Below, one piece after another: positions 44,251 through 57,042 of a DNA stretch of 64,000 bases. The translations under genes and the position numbers were made by a program. How positions within the stretch are numbered: the first letter of the stretch is position 1; each line of letters starts with the position of its first letter. This DNA is from Siphonodentalium dalli (Eukaryota; Mollusca; Scaphopoda; Gadilida; Siphonodentaliidae), in contig CP136065.1 in the NCBI GenBank assembly GCA_032622095.1, forward strand, positions 110,403,195 to 110,467,194. The letters run 5' to 3'. The notes beneath the pieces are model-generated. The model worked only from the letters and a program-made list of their open reading frames with translations. It did no database searches and was not told the DNA's origin.

Positions 44251-46423
44251 ATATATATATTCTTTATTTCCTCCATTCATGGAGATATTTAGAGAATGCA
44301 TACAATTAATATAAATTTTAAGAACATAAACAGATAACAAAAGTCAACATATTTACAGTCACCATCTAAGTGGTGAACATGAGAATTACATACATGATTT
44401 CCATTTGCAACAACCATACACATAGAAGCATTCATACTAACAGACACACATCTATAACATTGGAGAATTACATGCATGACTTCCATTTATAACAAACAAA
44501 CTCCCAGAAGCATTCATACTAACAGACACACACAAAACATTGGCGAATTACATGCATGAAGTATTCATACTAACAGACACACATTCGTTATATGTATAGA
44601 CAGAGACAGACGACCAGAATGGCAATGTAGCGTTATCGTGTAATGGAATGAACATATGGTCAAATATCTAATTGGCTCTCCACGACAGGCTAAATGTGAT
44701 GTGTTATTATACGGTTATATAGATCTTTATATATAAAGAACTGGGACCAGAGAAATAGCATACTCCGAGACGACCAAGCCGGAGTTGGACCCAAATCGGG
44801 GATCTCTCTCTCTGGAAGACCCACAAACGCCAATGCCTTTGTGCAGTCTTACCGACTCGGAGCCGACCATTTCCCCAGCACCACTCAAGTATATATATTT
44901 ACTCATTTGTCGTGTCTTCGGATTCTATGGATTCTATGAGTTATGTATAGCATTATGTCATTACTAGCGTATACTATAAATTGTTTAACTACAATTCAAA
45001 CAGAGAGGCAATGATATTCTTCCCATAGTTTACAAGTGCAATTAATTATGAAATTTGCAAAGTCGTTGATATCTTCGACATATATAAGAGGCAATTTCTT
45101 CAAATTTTGCCGTCAAGAAGAATAATAATTTATCTTCATCTGAAAGAGAATCAAAGCGTATGTAAATTTGAACTCCAAATCTACACAAAACAGAAAATTC
45201 TATTTCGTCACGGATACACGTTAATGAGGAACACTGGACTATTGCATGCCGCATGTAGTCGGAGTACGCGCGAGAGCAATTTGAACAAATACCTGTATCA
45301 CACGGAACGCAGGAGAATTGTATAATTTGTGCCATTTTGTAATAAGACAATTTATTTTCTGGAAATAGGCGGCACAATTTCCACAGATGCGAGACTTCGA
45401 ACGTGGTCTGAATCTTCGAGAATCGAATTAAGGAGTTATCAGCATGAATTCTCTCGGACCAGGCCGCGCTCTCAGTCTCATTAATAAGAGCTTTAGTTAA
45501 TTGTTTCCATTTCTCTTTAGAAGGAAATACTGATTCCTTCAAATACAGACGCAAGTAGTCTACCAGTTTGTATTTATTCATTGTTACCATGATATCGGAG
45601 GAGAAATTTTTACAAGAAGTAGTTGGAGCAAGTGCGTGTTGATAAAGACGGAAAATGAAAATTTCCTTGGCCGTTTTAATTTGTTCCAGATTACACATTG
45701 AACTAAGGAACGATAGTTTTCGTTTATCTATATAGCTCATAATAGGGTGAACTCCTATGAGCCCATGGACGATAACTGTTCTAGCACGCGTAGGTAAACC
45801 CTGATCCTGTTTCAGACAAAATCTATGGCATTTTTCAAGAGCTTCCTCATGTTTATGTGCCAGGTTCCATAGTAATTCTGCGCCAAATAGCGACTTTGAG
45901 AGGACAATAGATTCGTATATTGTCTTACAGCTCAGTGGCGTTATCCCACCGGCGTAAAGGCCAGCATTAGATAACATGAGATAGGTGCCCCTGATTTTGC
46001 GACAAATTGTATCTACAAATGCACCATTTAAATCATACTTATTTAAAGGAATACCAAGATGGGTAACTTCTTCCACTTCCGGTATTACAGATGGTCCAAT
46101 ATGCCATCTACGGTCAGTTTTGTTTGCACGCGCCTTAGATTCATTGAATACAATAACGGAACATTTTGATGGGTTGTACATATAGCGCCACACCGTGCTG
46201 TAACGGTAGCAGATGTCGCAAAGATTACGTAACCCAGTCATAGTAAGTGAAAGTAATAACATATCGTCAGCTAGCGTTGGGCTGGAACAATCTATACCAT
46301 ATAAGTTTAGACCATTTCTTGAGTTCCTCAGCTGTAGTATGAGGTCGTTCACATAGATCATATAGTATGAAGGGGATAATATTCCCCCCTGCCTTGCTCC
46401 TTGACACAATGTGAACCAACGGG
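44251..46423 (-). mobile_element. LINE-B copy 1, 5'-truncated
   Basis: On the minus strand the 5' end lies inside the RT domain at about 46423, where the array of unit A begins, and the 3' end is a (TA)n run at 44251-44260. The 3' region holds about two and a half 90-bp tandem units (44380-44585, with GAATTACATGCATGA and CATACTAACAGACACAC). 5' truncation and a simple-repeat tail are hallmarks of target-primed reverse transcription. Confidence 0.85.
45042..46421 (-). pseudogene. LINE-B copy 1: partial RT and C-terminus
   Basis: About 459 codons open from the truncation to the stop. It begins within the RT motif (RWFTLCQGARQGGILSP); no natural start codon is present. Next come LADD (in place of YADD), VWRYMYNPSKC and HLGIPLNKY, then the thumb region and a C-terminal knuckle CSNCSRAYSDYMRHAIVQC (CX2CX9HX4C). 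The catalytic fingers and endonuclease are missing, so it cannot mobilise itself. The open frame shows that the insertion is young. It is related to LINE-A in motif order and spacing. Confidence 0.9.
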
Positions 46424-48090
46424 GAGAATCGGCCCTTCGGAGTTATAGGTCTTCGGAGTTATAGGTCTTCGGAGTTATAGGTCTTCGGAGAATCGGCCCT
46501 TCGGATTTATGGGCTTTCGGAGAATCGGATCTTCGGAGTTATGGGCCGTCGGAGAATCGGGTCTTCGGAGTTGTGGGCTGTCGGAGAATCGGGTCTTCGG
46601 AGTTGTGGGCCTTCGTAGTAATAGGTCTTCGGAGAATCGGTCTGACACCAAAAAAAACAAGTATGTCACAGAAATTCCCACTATCAGCAATAAACTCAAT
46701 GGATAGGAACAAACCTATCATCTAAATTTAAATCTGGAAATTCATTCATTAAATATCTATCACAACAGCATGTAAACTGAATGTTCGTGGAACCAACTGC
46801 GGTTTTCGTGAACTAACCGAAATTCTTAGTCAGTTTGACTCAAAGAAGGCAGCAGAAATTGATTAATTCAAAGGCAGAATTGGCAAGAAGCGATTATTTT
46901 ATAATAGGGAGGTTTAGAACTTCAATCCCCAGGCCCTGTCAGCTGCATACAGACATTTGATTGGTTCCGTGGCCAGACGTTTTCGTGTGACAGATTAACA
47001 AGAGCCGCCTTTATCGAAAACGTCTGGCGATTACATGCATTATATGATCGTTGGTAACTAACTGCACCTGAAGTTTGGAGGCAGAAATTTTTGATTAGAT
47101 TTAGTGTATACAATATTTTAGTTTCGAACACAACATTCAAACAAATTCACATAATTATACAACTCATATGTTCAAAACGGGTATAAGACAACAATCCTGA
47201 AAGGCTTTTATTAAGTCTTTTCCTCGGAATAAGAAAGTTACCATTGTTATCAGAATAGATACCATATATAATAAATTTAGCAGACGGGGATAACTTGATA
47301 GATCAGGATAGATCCGAAGAAAAAAAATTGTTATAAGAGGAGGGTATAGAGGGATAGAGTGCAGGAAGAAAGAACATTTGTCAAATTAATTGGTATTGTA
47401 TGCCATATATGCATGCATGGATACAAAACATGTTTTACGAATTTGGGCGGCTTAGAAATAGCATGTAAAACAACTACACATATCCAGTATTATCCATGAG
47501 ATTTCACATTTAGAAGGTACTGTGTACCTAATTTTAATTATGGCAGGAATGTGGAAATTACTGTAAGTTAGCACAAAGTTCTACCAAAATCACTATGCGA
47601 TTTGCCCGAAAATTCCCATTGTTCACCCAAAAATTGGCCCACCGGAGACGCGTAAATATTAAATTTCACACCGATTGACAGCTAATACCGATTATACCGG
47701 TATGATTTCAAACTAATGTATGTCATTTTAGTTGCGAAAACGTTGTCTAAATGAATAAATGTCGATAAATTGATTAGCAGGTCAGAACCAACACTTCACT
47801 AGATATAAAGTCATAGCTCATATATTACGCAAGCCAATCAAAGCTTGGGATTCCTCGCAGACGGAAATATATTTGGTGGTACTATCAGTCTGACGGCAAT
47901 TCGGAGTACGACCAATGCATGCACTTGGTATATATACCATCGGAATTGAATTTGAACTAACACATATATTATTTAATATTAATAACACATAATACAGTGC
48001 ATAATATTACAACAATTGAATAATTTTAATATCATATATATTGCGCACTATAGTCCGTGAACCTGACTTCAGATGGCTCTGTTTTAGAAT
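46424..48090. repeat. Unit A, copy 2
   Basis: Same as copy 1, with one 16-bp array unit more or less at its left edge. It starts exactly where LINE-B copy 1 is truncated and ends exactly where LINE-B copy 2 begins. I saw no base difference from copy 1 outside the array edge. Confidence 0.9.
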
Positions 48091-50263
48091 ATATATATAT
48101 TCTTTATTTCCTCCATTCATGGAGATATTTAGAGAATGCATACAATTAATATAAATTTTAAGAACATAAACAGATAACAAAAGTCAACATATTTACAGTC
48201 ACCATCTAAGTGGTGAACATGAGAATTACATACATGATTTCCATTTGCAACAACCATACACATAGAAGCATTCATACTAACAGACACACATCTATAACAT
48301 TGGAGAATTACATGCATGACTTCCATTTATAACAAACAAACTCCCAGAAGCATTCATACTAACAGACACACACAAAACATTGGCGAATTACATGCATGAA
48401 GTATTCATACTAACAGACACACATTCGTTATATGTATAGACAGAGACAGACGACCAGAATGGCAATGTAGCGTTATCGTGTAATGGAATGAACATATGGT
48501 CAAATATCTAATTGGCTCTCCACGACAGGCTAAATGTGATGTGTTATTATACGGTTATATAGATCTTTATATATAAAGAACTGGGACCAGAGAAATAGCA
48601 TACTCCGAGACGACCAAGCCGGAGTTGGACCCAAATCGGGGATCTCTCTCTCTGGAAGACCCACAAACGCCAATGCCTTTGTGCAGTCTTACCGACTCGG
48701 AGCCGACCATTTCCCCAGCACCACTCAAGTATATATATTTACTCATTTGTCGTGTCTTCGGATTCTATGGATTCTATGAGTTATGTATAGCATTATGTCA
48801 TTACTAGCGTATACTATAAATTGTTTAACTACAATTCAAACAGAGAGGCAATGATATTCTTCCCATAGTTTACAAGTGCAATTAATTATGAAATTTGCAA
48901 AGTCGTTGATATCTTCGACATATATAAGAGGCAATTTCTTCAAATTTTGCCGTCAAGAAGAATAATAATTTATCTTCATCTGAAAGAGAATCAAAGCGTA
49001 TGTAAATTTGAACTCCAAATCTACACAAAACAGAAAATTCTATTTCGTCACGGATACACGTTAATGAGGAACACTGGACTATTGCATGCCGCATGTAGTC
49101 GGAGTACGCGCGAGAGCAATTTGAACAAATACCTGTATCACACGGAACGCAGGAGAATTGTATAATTTGTGCCATTTTGTAATAAGACAATTTATTTTCT
49201 GGAAATAGGCGGCACAATTTCCACAGATGCGAGACTTCGAACGTGGTCTGAATCTTCGAGAATCGAATTAAGGAGTTATCAGCATGAATTCTCTCGGACC
49301 AGGCCGCGCTCTCAGTCTCATTAATAAGAGCTTTAGTTAATTGTTTCCATTTCTCTTTAGAAGGAAATACTGATTCCTTCAAATACAGACGCAAGTAGTC
49401 TACCAGTTTGTATTTATTCATTGTTACCATGATATCGGAGGAGAAATTTTTACAAGAAGTAGTTGGAGCAAGTGCGTGTTGATAAAGACGGAAAATGAAA
49501 ATTTCCTTGGCCGTTTTAATTTGTTCCAGATTACACATTGAACTAAGGAACGATAGTTTTCGTTTATCTATATAGCTCATAATAGGGTGAACTCCTATGA
49601 GCCCATGGACGATAACTGTTCTAGCACGCGTAGGTAAACCCTGAACCTGTTTCAGACAAAATCTATGGCATTTTTCAAGAGCTTCCTCATGTTTATGTGC
49701 CAGGTTCCATAGTAATTCTGCGCCAAATAGCGACTTTGAGAGGACAATAGATTCGTATATTGTCTTACAGCTCAGTGGCGTTATCCCACCGGCGTAAAGG
49801 CCAGCATTAGATAACATGAGATAGGTGCCCCTGATTTTGCGACAAATTGTATCTACAAATGCACCATTTAAATCATACTTATTTAAAGGAATACCAAGAT
49901 GGGTAACTTCTTCCACTTCCGGTATTACAGATGGTCCAATATGCCATCTACGGTCAGTTTTGTTTGCACGCGCCTTAGATTCATTGAATACAATAACGGA
50001 ACATTTTGATGGGTTGTACATATAGCGCCACACCGTGCTGTAACGGTAGCAGATGTCGCAAAGATTACGTAACCCAGTCATAGTAAGTGAAAGTAATAAC
50101 ATATCGTCAGCTAGCGTTGGGCTGGAACAATCTATACCATATAAGTTTAGACCATTTCTTGAGTTCCTCAGCTGTAGTATGAGGTCGTTCACATAGATCA
50201 TATAGTATGAAGGGGATAATATTCCCCCCTGCCTTGCTCCTTGACACAATGTGAACCAACGGG
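48091..50263 (-). mobile_element. LINE-B copy 2, 5'-truncated
   Basis: Same truncation point, tail and 90-bp 3' repeats (48220-48425) as copy 1. The only difference I noticed in the whole 2.17 kb is one base (45805 T against 49645 A). Confidence 0.85.
48882..50261 (-). pseudogene. LINE-B copy 2: partial RT and C-terminus
   Basis: Identical to the frame in copy 1 apart from one residue (KQVQGLP here, KQDQGLP in copy 1). RT motif LADD and knuckle CSNC...H...C present; finger motifs and endonuclease absent. Confidence 0.9.
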
Positions 50264-51930
50264 GAGAATCGGCCCTTCGGAGTTATAGGTCTTCGGAGTT
50301 ATAGGTCTTCGGAGTTATAGGTCTTCGGAGAATCGGCCCTTCGGATTTATGGGCTTTCGGAGAATCGGATCTTCGGAGTTATGGGCCGTCGGAGAATCGG
50401 GTCTTCGGAGTTGTGGGCTGTCGGAGAATCGGGTCTTCGGAGTTGTGGGCCTTCGTAGTAATAGGTCTTCGGAGAATCGGTCTGACACCAAAAAAAACAA
50501 GTATGTCACAGAAATTCCCACTATCAGCAATAAACTCAATGGATAGGAACAAACCTATCATCTAAATTTAAATCTGGAAATTCATTCATTAAATATCTAT
50601 CACAACAGCATGTAAACTGAATGTTCGTGGAACCAACTGCGGTTTTCGTGAACTAACCGAAATTCTTAGTCAGTTTGACTCAAAGAAGGCAGCAGAAATT
50701 GATTAATTCAAAGGCAGAATTGGCAAGAAGCGATTATTTTATAATAGGGAGGTTTAGAACTTCAATCCCCAGGCCCTGTCAGCTGCATACAGACATTTGA
50801 TTGGTTCCGTGGCCAGACGTTTTCGTGTGACAGATTAACAAGAGCCGCCTTTATCGAAAACGTCTGGCGATTACATGCATTATATGATCGTTGGTAACTA
50901 ACTGCACCTGAAGTTTGGAGGCAGAAATTTTTGATTAGATTTAGTGTATACAATATTTTAGTTTCGAACACAACATTCAAACAAATTCACATAATTATAC
51001 AACTCATATGTTCAAAACGGGTATAAGACAACAATCCTGAAAGGCTTTTATTAAGTCTTTTCCTCGGAATAAGAAAGTTACCATTGTTATCAGAATAGAT
51101 ACCATATATAATAAATTTAGCAGACGGGGATAACTTGATAGATCAGGATAGATCCGAAGAAAAAAAATTGTTATAAGAGGAGGGTATAGAGGGATAGAGT
51201 GCAGGAAGAAAGAACATTTGTCAAATTAATTGGTATTGTATGCCATATATGCATGCATGGATACAAAACATGTTTTACGAATTTGGGCGGCTTAGAAATA
51301 GCATGTAAAACAACTACACATATCCAGTATTATCCATGAGATTTCACATTTAGAAGGTACTGTGTACCTAATTTTAATTACGGCAGGAATGTGGAAATTA
51401 CTGTAAGTTAGCACAAAGTTCTACCAAAATCACTATGCGATTTGCCCGAAAATTCCCATTGTTCACCCAAAAATTGGCCCACCGGAGACGCGTAAATATT
51501 AAATTTCACACCGATTGACAGCTAATACCGATTATACCGGTATGATTTCAAACTAATGTATGTCATTTTAGTTGCGAAAACGTTGTCTAAATGAATAAAT
51601 GTCGATAAATTGATTAGCAGGTCAGAACCAACACTTCACTAGATATAAAGTCATAGCTCATATATTACGCAAGCCAATCAAAGCTTGGGATTCCTCGCAG
51701 ACGGAAATATATTTGGTGGTACTATCAGTCTGACGGCAATTCGGGGTACGACCAATGCATGCACTTGGTATATATACCATCGGAATTGAATTTGAACTAA
51801 CACATATATTATTTAATATTAATAACACATAATACAGTGCATAATATTACAACAATTGAATAATTTTAATATCATATATATTGCGCACTATAGTCCGTGA
51901 ACCTGACTTCAGATGGCTCTGTTTTAGAAT
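50264..51930. repeat. Unit A, copy 3, ending in single-copy flank
   Basis: Third copy, differing from the others at 51381 (C for T) and 51745 (G for A). It stops at GTTTTAGAAT, the LINE-B 3' insertion point, and runs on into GGTCTGGGTCACAG. This flank probably shows the sequence that followed unit A before any LINE-B insertion. Confidence 0.9.
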
Positions 51931-52115
51931 GGTCTGGGTCACAGACTAACCGCGCACAATAATGTAAAAAAAATATCGTAATTCGTGCCAGACATGATTG
52001 ACAAATAGAGAGTGCCGCTGTGCGGTAGGATTTACCTGTCATCATGACCAAAAAAAATCAGCATACATTGATGATTTCACTTTAAAGTTATTTAATTAGT
52101 TAACACAAAAGTAGC
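51931..52115. other. Short single-copy flank between unit A and the next element
   Basis: No feature recognised. It continues unit A on its right and ends at the hAT-like target duplication. Confidence 0.5.
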
Positions 52116-53279
52116 AAAGCATGCAGGGACGTGGCTAGAGGGTCCTGTTGGGGGGTGTCCACATTGGGAAATTCCAACTGCACCCCCCTTGAATCAGAAT
52201 CAGACCAAACACAAGTTTTGCATAATTCCGTTTGCACCCCACCCCCTTTGCACCTAAGTGCTCGGGCCTAATATCCTATATATTCATAAACCACCATGGT
52301 TCTATATTCCCGGTATTAGAACATTCTTATATTTTAACCTGAAAAATTGCATAAATCCTAACATCAAGTGGTCTAACTCCAAACAAATGAACACGGCTAC
52401 GGACAAGAGATCAGGGGTCAATACTATGAACAATTTTATACCTGTAAATACAAATTGTATTTATTAATTTGTAATTACAAATTTGTGTTAACTATCACAG
52501 TGGTTTCATAGTACAGGGAAAATTTAGCCGTATTATTGTAATACCTTAGACTGGGCGAGAGGTGAAACCCCTAAAATGCAGCTGTAAAACTTAGAAAAAA
52601 CTAACTCCCCACTCTGCTCCCATGCACATGTTATCAGTGTTATCTGAATACCAGTTCAAATTAGACGGACATGTATTATAGAGCTAAAATAACTGACAAC
52701 AATTTATATGGGGAAGTTACAATGCGTGCTATCATATTGTGATTAGTGAGAACGCCGGTACTATGAAACGATGAGCTAACAAAATCTCGCAAATTTCACA
52801 AAGATCTACTGTTGATTATTGTAGATTGCTTACGGACAAACATTTGCCTGTGAGTGATTAACAATATATTGAATCACGGCGGGCCAAAGTTACAAAAGAA
52901 ATAACCAATCATAAGTTGAGAGGTGAACGCTTATCAGAGCTATCCAATCGGTTCACGGATTGCTAAGTTGATGACCACTTGTCTGCGCAAGTTAACAATT
53001 AAACGGTTCGTTTGTAGTGTGTGTATGTAAGTACAAGTCAGTGTAATACCGAGTACTACAAACATTTTGGTATCATTGTTTTTACAAATTACAAATTTAC
53101 AACCATTCAGTTTGTGAAAATAAAATATTATTTTGATGGTATAGCATTATATATATTGTGACCATCCTATTATTTCAAACTGATCCGCTACTCTTATCAT
53201 AACACATCGAGACAGTAACGTGGCTCCATTTTATCGGGAGGGGTGTATCGAAGCAGGGACGTGCTAATGGTCTCGGTTA

Positions 53280-53578
53280 TAGGAGTGATGCGGTAGAGTG
53301 CCAGTCGGTAGATTGACAGGTGCACTACACCGTTACATGCCGTCCAGCGCTGACGAAGCTGGTTCTAACCCCGTCATATGGAGGGTGACCGGAATCGTGT
53401 ATCTGGGCAAGTTTGTCAGTTGCTTTCCGGGGGTCGGTGGTTTCTACACGCAGTGGGACGATTTCTCGGTGAAATCGAGCCTCTGCGTGGTCTTTCCTCC
53501 ACCCGTAAAATTGACAACGCCGTGTGTGGCATAGCGGCTAGAACGTCGATAAACCCTAATAAACCAAACCAAACCAAT
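53280..53578 (+). mobile_element. tRNA-derived SINE
   Basis: A tRNA-like head carries a pol III B box GGTTCTAACCC at 53361-53371; an A-box-like stretch lies near 53290-53330. A body follows with GTTTCTACACGCAGTGG and CTTTCCTCCACCCGTAAAA, then a CGTCGATAAACCCTAATAAA segment and a tail of AACCA repeats at 53560-53577. The layout and tail recall invertebrate SINEs with a conserved central domain (Nin-DC-like, inferred). The open frames across it are not genes. Confidence 0.65.
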
Positions 53579-53800
53579 AGGAGTGTCATTTTATAATTTC
53601 AAACTGCTCCGATATCTTATAATATATCTAGATAGGGACGTGGCTATATGGGCTCAGTTTGGCGACGGAGTGTCCATCTTATAATTTCCATATGCACCCT
53701 TTGAACAAAAAAATGCCTATAAATTCCACATAAAGATGGAATCGTATATCAAGAGGAAAGTATTTAAATTTTTCTACGCTGATAACAAAACTTAGTCAAT

Positions 53801-53818
53801 ATGACTAACATATGTTAG
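53801..53818. repeat. 18-bp perfect palindrome within TAGTCA-rich DNA
   Basis: GACTAACATATGTTAGTC is its own reverse complement. Around it, from 53790 to 54050, TTAGTCA and TGACTAA recur many times in both directions, with AACTTAGTCAATATGACTAA at the left mirrored by similar sequence at the right end. This may be a small foldback. Confidence 0.6.
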
Positions 53819-54774
53819 TCAAACGTTTTTCCTCAGGATGACTTAGTTCAGCCAACATGACTGAGGCATAACCTTAATCAAAATTACTAGGGTGATGTTA
53901 GTCATAACGACTAAGAAATGGGGACTTTTCTTAGTCAATTGGAAGGCGTAAATTAAAGTTGCTGAATTATGTGCAAATAATTCCAATAATTGACCAAAGT
54001 TACTCAAAACGTTTGTGACTAACACTAAGTTAGTCATATTTAGTCAATATGTCCAATCCAAGGGGCGGGGTGCACAACTTACTGGTACAGCTTGAAAATC
54101 AGAAGCCAACCGGGGTAAACAATTTTATAATTGTTTATAAATGAGGGGTGGGGATACAGTTGGATATCGACGTTTCGAGAAAAAAAAAGAGAGCATCTTG
54201 CCACGTCACTGCATTTATGCTCTAGTCATTTATGAAAACTGTGCTTGCATCTTGGTATTCGTGTCCTTTACCGTGACCAAATGCATTCGCGTCGACGATT
54301 GAAACTCAAAGGATAATCCGCAATGCATTCTTGAGCGAAAAATCATACTCACATTGGGAACACGCGTCATTTTTATCCATTCTTGGATATATCATTGATT
54401 ATGGTAAGTACATGTTACATGCTAATGTTGGCTATAATCCGCAAGTATCACTCACTATTTGTATTAATCACTAACTTGTGTCAGAGATGTTGTGACTCAT
54501 ACGATTTGGCGGCTACTCGCCCCATCCTATTCTGAACAGCTGTAATGTGCCAGGCATCGTGTTCCCAAGACCACTATCGCCATGTCCATGTTTATGAGAT
54601 TTCCATTGATAACACAGGGGGCTACATCCCTGCGAATCAGATGGTTATATGCTCTGGTTTAAGGATGTGAAAATCGACAATTTATGTTTGACACCCTATA
54701 TAGACATTCTAGACAAGTTCTTAACGTTGTAACTTTCAATAAATTGGTTAATTTCAGTAGTTACAAGGAACACA

Positions 54775-55075
54775 TACTGCTACATCACATCCAAGCTGAC
54801 ACCCCATAAGGTTTGACAATTTCTAAATATAAGCCATTTCAATCCAAACTTTTGACCAAAGGAGGTAAATATGCAAATGTTGGTCTAAAACAAAACATAC
54901 CCCCTAATAAATTGTTGGAAAAAACAAAATAACAGAACAAGTTCAACCTATTGTTGTTGTAAAATTTCCAATTCATGTTGTTTCAGGTATCAAATTTCCA
55001 GCTGTTGAACGTGTTGATAAAATGTTTGGAGCGAGAAACATAACCCAACCCCCTTGTCGCGACGTCCCTGTGGGT
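54775..55075. repeat. Dispersed repeat, paralogue of 56740-57034
   Basis: Shares, in the same order, CACCCC..TAAGGTT, AAATATGCAAATRTTGGTC, CCCCYAATAAATTGTT and TTTCCAACT segments, then GYGACGTCYCTG at the end. Both copies end as the right end of the hAT-like element does. Confidence 0.65.
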
Positions 55076-56019
55076 TGTACTTGAAATTTCCAGCTGACAA
55101 AATATTTTCCCGAGGGGGTGAATCGACCCCTTGTCGCCACGTCCCTGCGTATCATATATATATATATATTATCCGTGTTAAGGGTGCGAAAACTGAAAAA
55201 TTATGTTTCATAGTACTCGAACATTCTTTGTGATTGGAGATATTTGTAAATACAAAGAACACGTACTATTTGTGATTTATGTTTGTAATCGTAGGTTCAT
55301 AGTATTGGCGGAATGATAATTGTTATTTCTTACAAACAATTGTAGATTCTTACAAAGAAAAAGTTTCATAGTATTGACCCCAGGACACACCGGGTTGACC
55401 ATGGTTGTTCGGCCCGGTGTGAGAAAATTTTGATTTTACAAGAAAATCGCAAATCCTAGCATTTAGACTGGCCTCAACTGAAGTTTTCCTAGAGTGTTGG
55501 AAATTTCAAACCTCATACTCCTCATCAGGTTGGAAAATTCTCCAACTGATGACCATTTCAGTCAACAAGTTAAATTTGAGCAAATGTAGTAAAATATTGT
55601 TTTGTTAAACTAATTAGCAGTTTTGTATCGGCCACGCGGGAGGGACAAAAACACACCGGGCCGACCATGAAATTTTTTGAAATCTGAACAACAAAGTCGC
55701 AAAATCCTAGCATCTAGACTAGCCTCAAGCCTTCCTAGAGTTGGAAATTTCAAACCTGACCACTTAGGTTGGAAAATTTCCAACTGACGACAATTCCAAT
55801 GACAATGTTGACTAAATGTATGTATGAATTGAATTGTTTAATGCATAAAGCCACCATTTAAGGTGGAACATACACGAACATATATACACTATATACATAA
55901 GATATTTCAATAAGCATTTTGGCATCATACTACATATGGATTATATAAGTAATAAATTCATTATTAAAATCACGAGTCTATCTGTCGATCGACTCACACA
56001 AATAGTGATATACATATAC

Positions 56020-56075
56020 ATACATATATAGCCATATACATATATATATATAGCCACATACATATATATATAGCC

Positions 56076-56106
<31 letters not shown>

Positions 56107-56165
56107 CATACATATACATATACATACACATACATATATATACATATGCATATATATATATGAGT
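56020..56165. repeat. (TA/CATA)n microsatellite
   Basis: Long run of TATATA and CATACATATA steps. It lies just 3' of the LINE-C fragment on the minus strand and may include that element's tail. Confidence 0.9.
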
Positions 56166-56254
56166 AATTACATATAGATGTAACTACATATATGAGTAAT
56201 TACATATAGATGTAAATGCTGTTAATGCCAGATCATCAGTATGGTTGTAAGTTA

Positions 56255-56668
56255 TTATTTCAATTTTCTGAAGGCTAATTTTAGAAATATACTCACCCTC
56301 TTCAGGAGCGATATATTAGCTATAGATATCAAACCATAAAACTTTTCTCGCGTTGGAGATAGCCAATAGTATTTTGGAATGAACTGTTCACGGATATCTC
56401 TAAATTCGTCGCATATCAGAAGGAGATGATACTCGTCCCCTATCCCGTTACCGCACTGTTCACATATATTACAAGGTATACTGTTTCGCCACCGCCGTTT
56501 TTCAACGGGGAGTCGGTGGTTGGCTGTTCTAAATTTCACCATATAAGGGATCAGATGATCTGGCAACTGAAGCAAATACCGGCTAATACAGGGGCTGGTT
56601 TTAATATTTCTGTAAAAAGTTGCTCTTGATGAATCAGATAATTCTAAATCGACAATATCGTTTTCTTA
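56255..56668 (-). pseudogene. LINE-C: C-terminal end with knuckle
   Basis: An open frame of about 138 codons with no natural start. It carries FRTANHRLPVEKRRWRN, then the knuckle CNICEQCGNGIGDEYHLLLIC, then IREQFIPKYYW and a C-terminal SIFLKLA stretch. This order (RTxNxRLP-E, CX2C..GDE.H...C, IPKYY) is the end of a LINE ORF2 group different from LINE-A/B. The rest of the element is missing. A similar end lies at 58636-59216. Confidence 0.8.
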
Positions 56669-56739
56669 AATTAGCTCGCAGTTTTTGACTGGCCGTGTGG
56701 AAGGACCAGGACACAAGAGTTCCAAGTGTTGGAAATTTC

Positions 56740-57034
56740 CAACCTGTCACCCCCCCTAAGGTTGGAATATTTCCAACTGATGACCATTTCAGTCAAAAAA
56801 TTTGACAAAAAATAGGAAAATATGCAAATATTGGTCCAAAAACAATTAATTCCCCCCAATAAATTGTTTGAAAATCAAACTATAAGAACATTTTCAACCT
56901 ATTGCTAGTGTGAAATTTCCAACTAATGTTTTGGCAGGTATGAAATTTCCAACTATTGAAAATTTTGACCAAAGTTGGGGGGGGGGGGGGGGTGGTGAGA
57001 CACCCCAACTCCCCCCCATATCGCCACGTCTCTG
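56740..57034. repeat. Dispersed repeat forming the right end of the hAT-like element
   Basis: Paralogue of 54775-55075, with a G run at 56976-56992. It supplies the right terminus CCACGTCTCTG, so it may be a separate MITE-sized element of the same family. Confidence 0.6.
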
Positions 57035-57042
57035 AAAGCATG

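Larger units (their letters stand above)
52124..57034. mobile_element. 4.9-kb hAT-like element with an exact 8-bp target duplication
   Basis: AAAGCATG stands at both sides (52116-52123 and 57035-57042). Tips are CAGGGACGTGGC on the left and CAGAGACGTGGC on the reverse of the right end; the left tip fits the hAT YARNG rule. Other CAGGGACGTG or CCACGTCCCTG ends lie inside (53254, 53633, 54206, 55146), so it probably grew by nested insertions of related elements. Interior: SINE at 53280, related segments at 54775-55075 and 56740-57034, a microsatellite and a LINE end. No transposase is recognised, so it is non-autonomous. Confidence 0.75.

Noticed and set aside
42635-50561. Open frames across the 16-bp arrays (RRPTTPKTRFSD-like)
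   Set aside because: They are translations of a tandem repeat read through three frames and appear in all unit copies.
53298-53596. Overlapping reading frames as small proteins
   Set aside because: They cross a SINE with a pol III B box and a simple repeated tail; coding use is unlikely.
53254-55146. Internal CAGGGACGTG/CCACGTCCCTG ends as a separate complete hAT MITE
   Set aside because: The flanking 8-mers (GTATCGAA and CGTATCAT) do not match, so the pairing is unproven.
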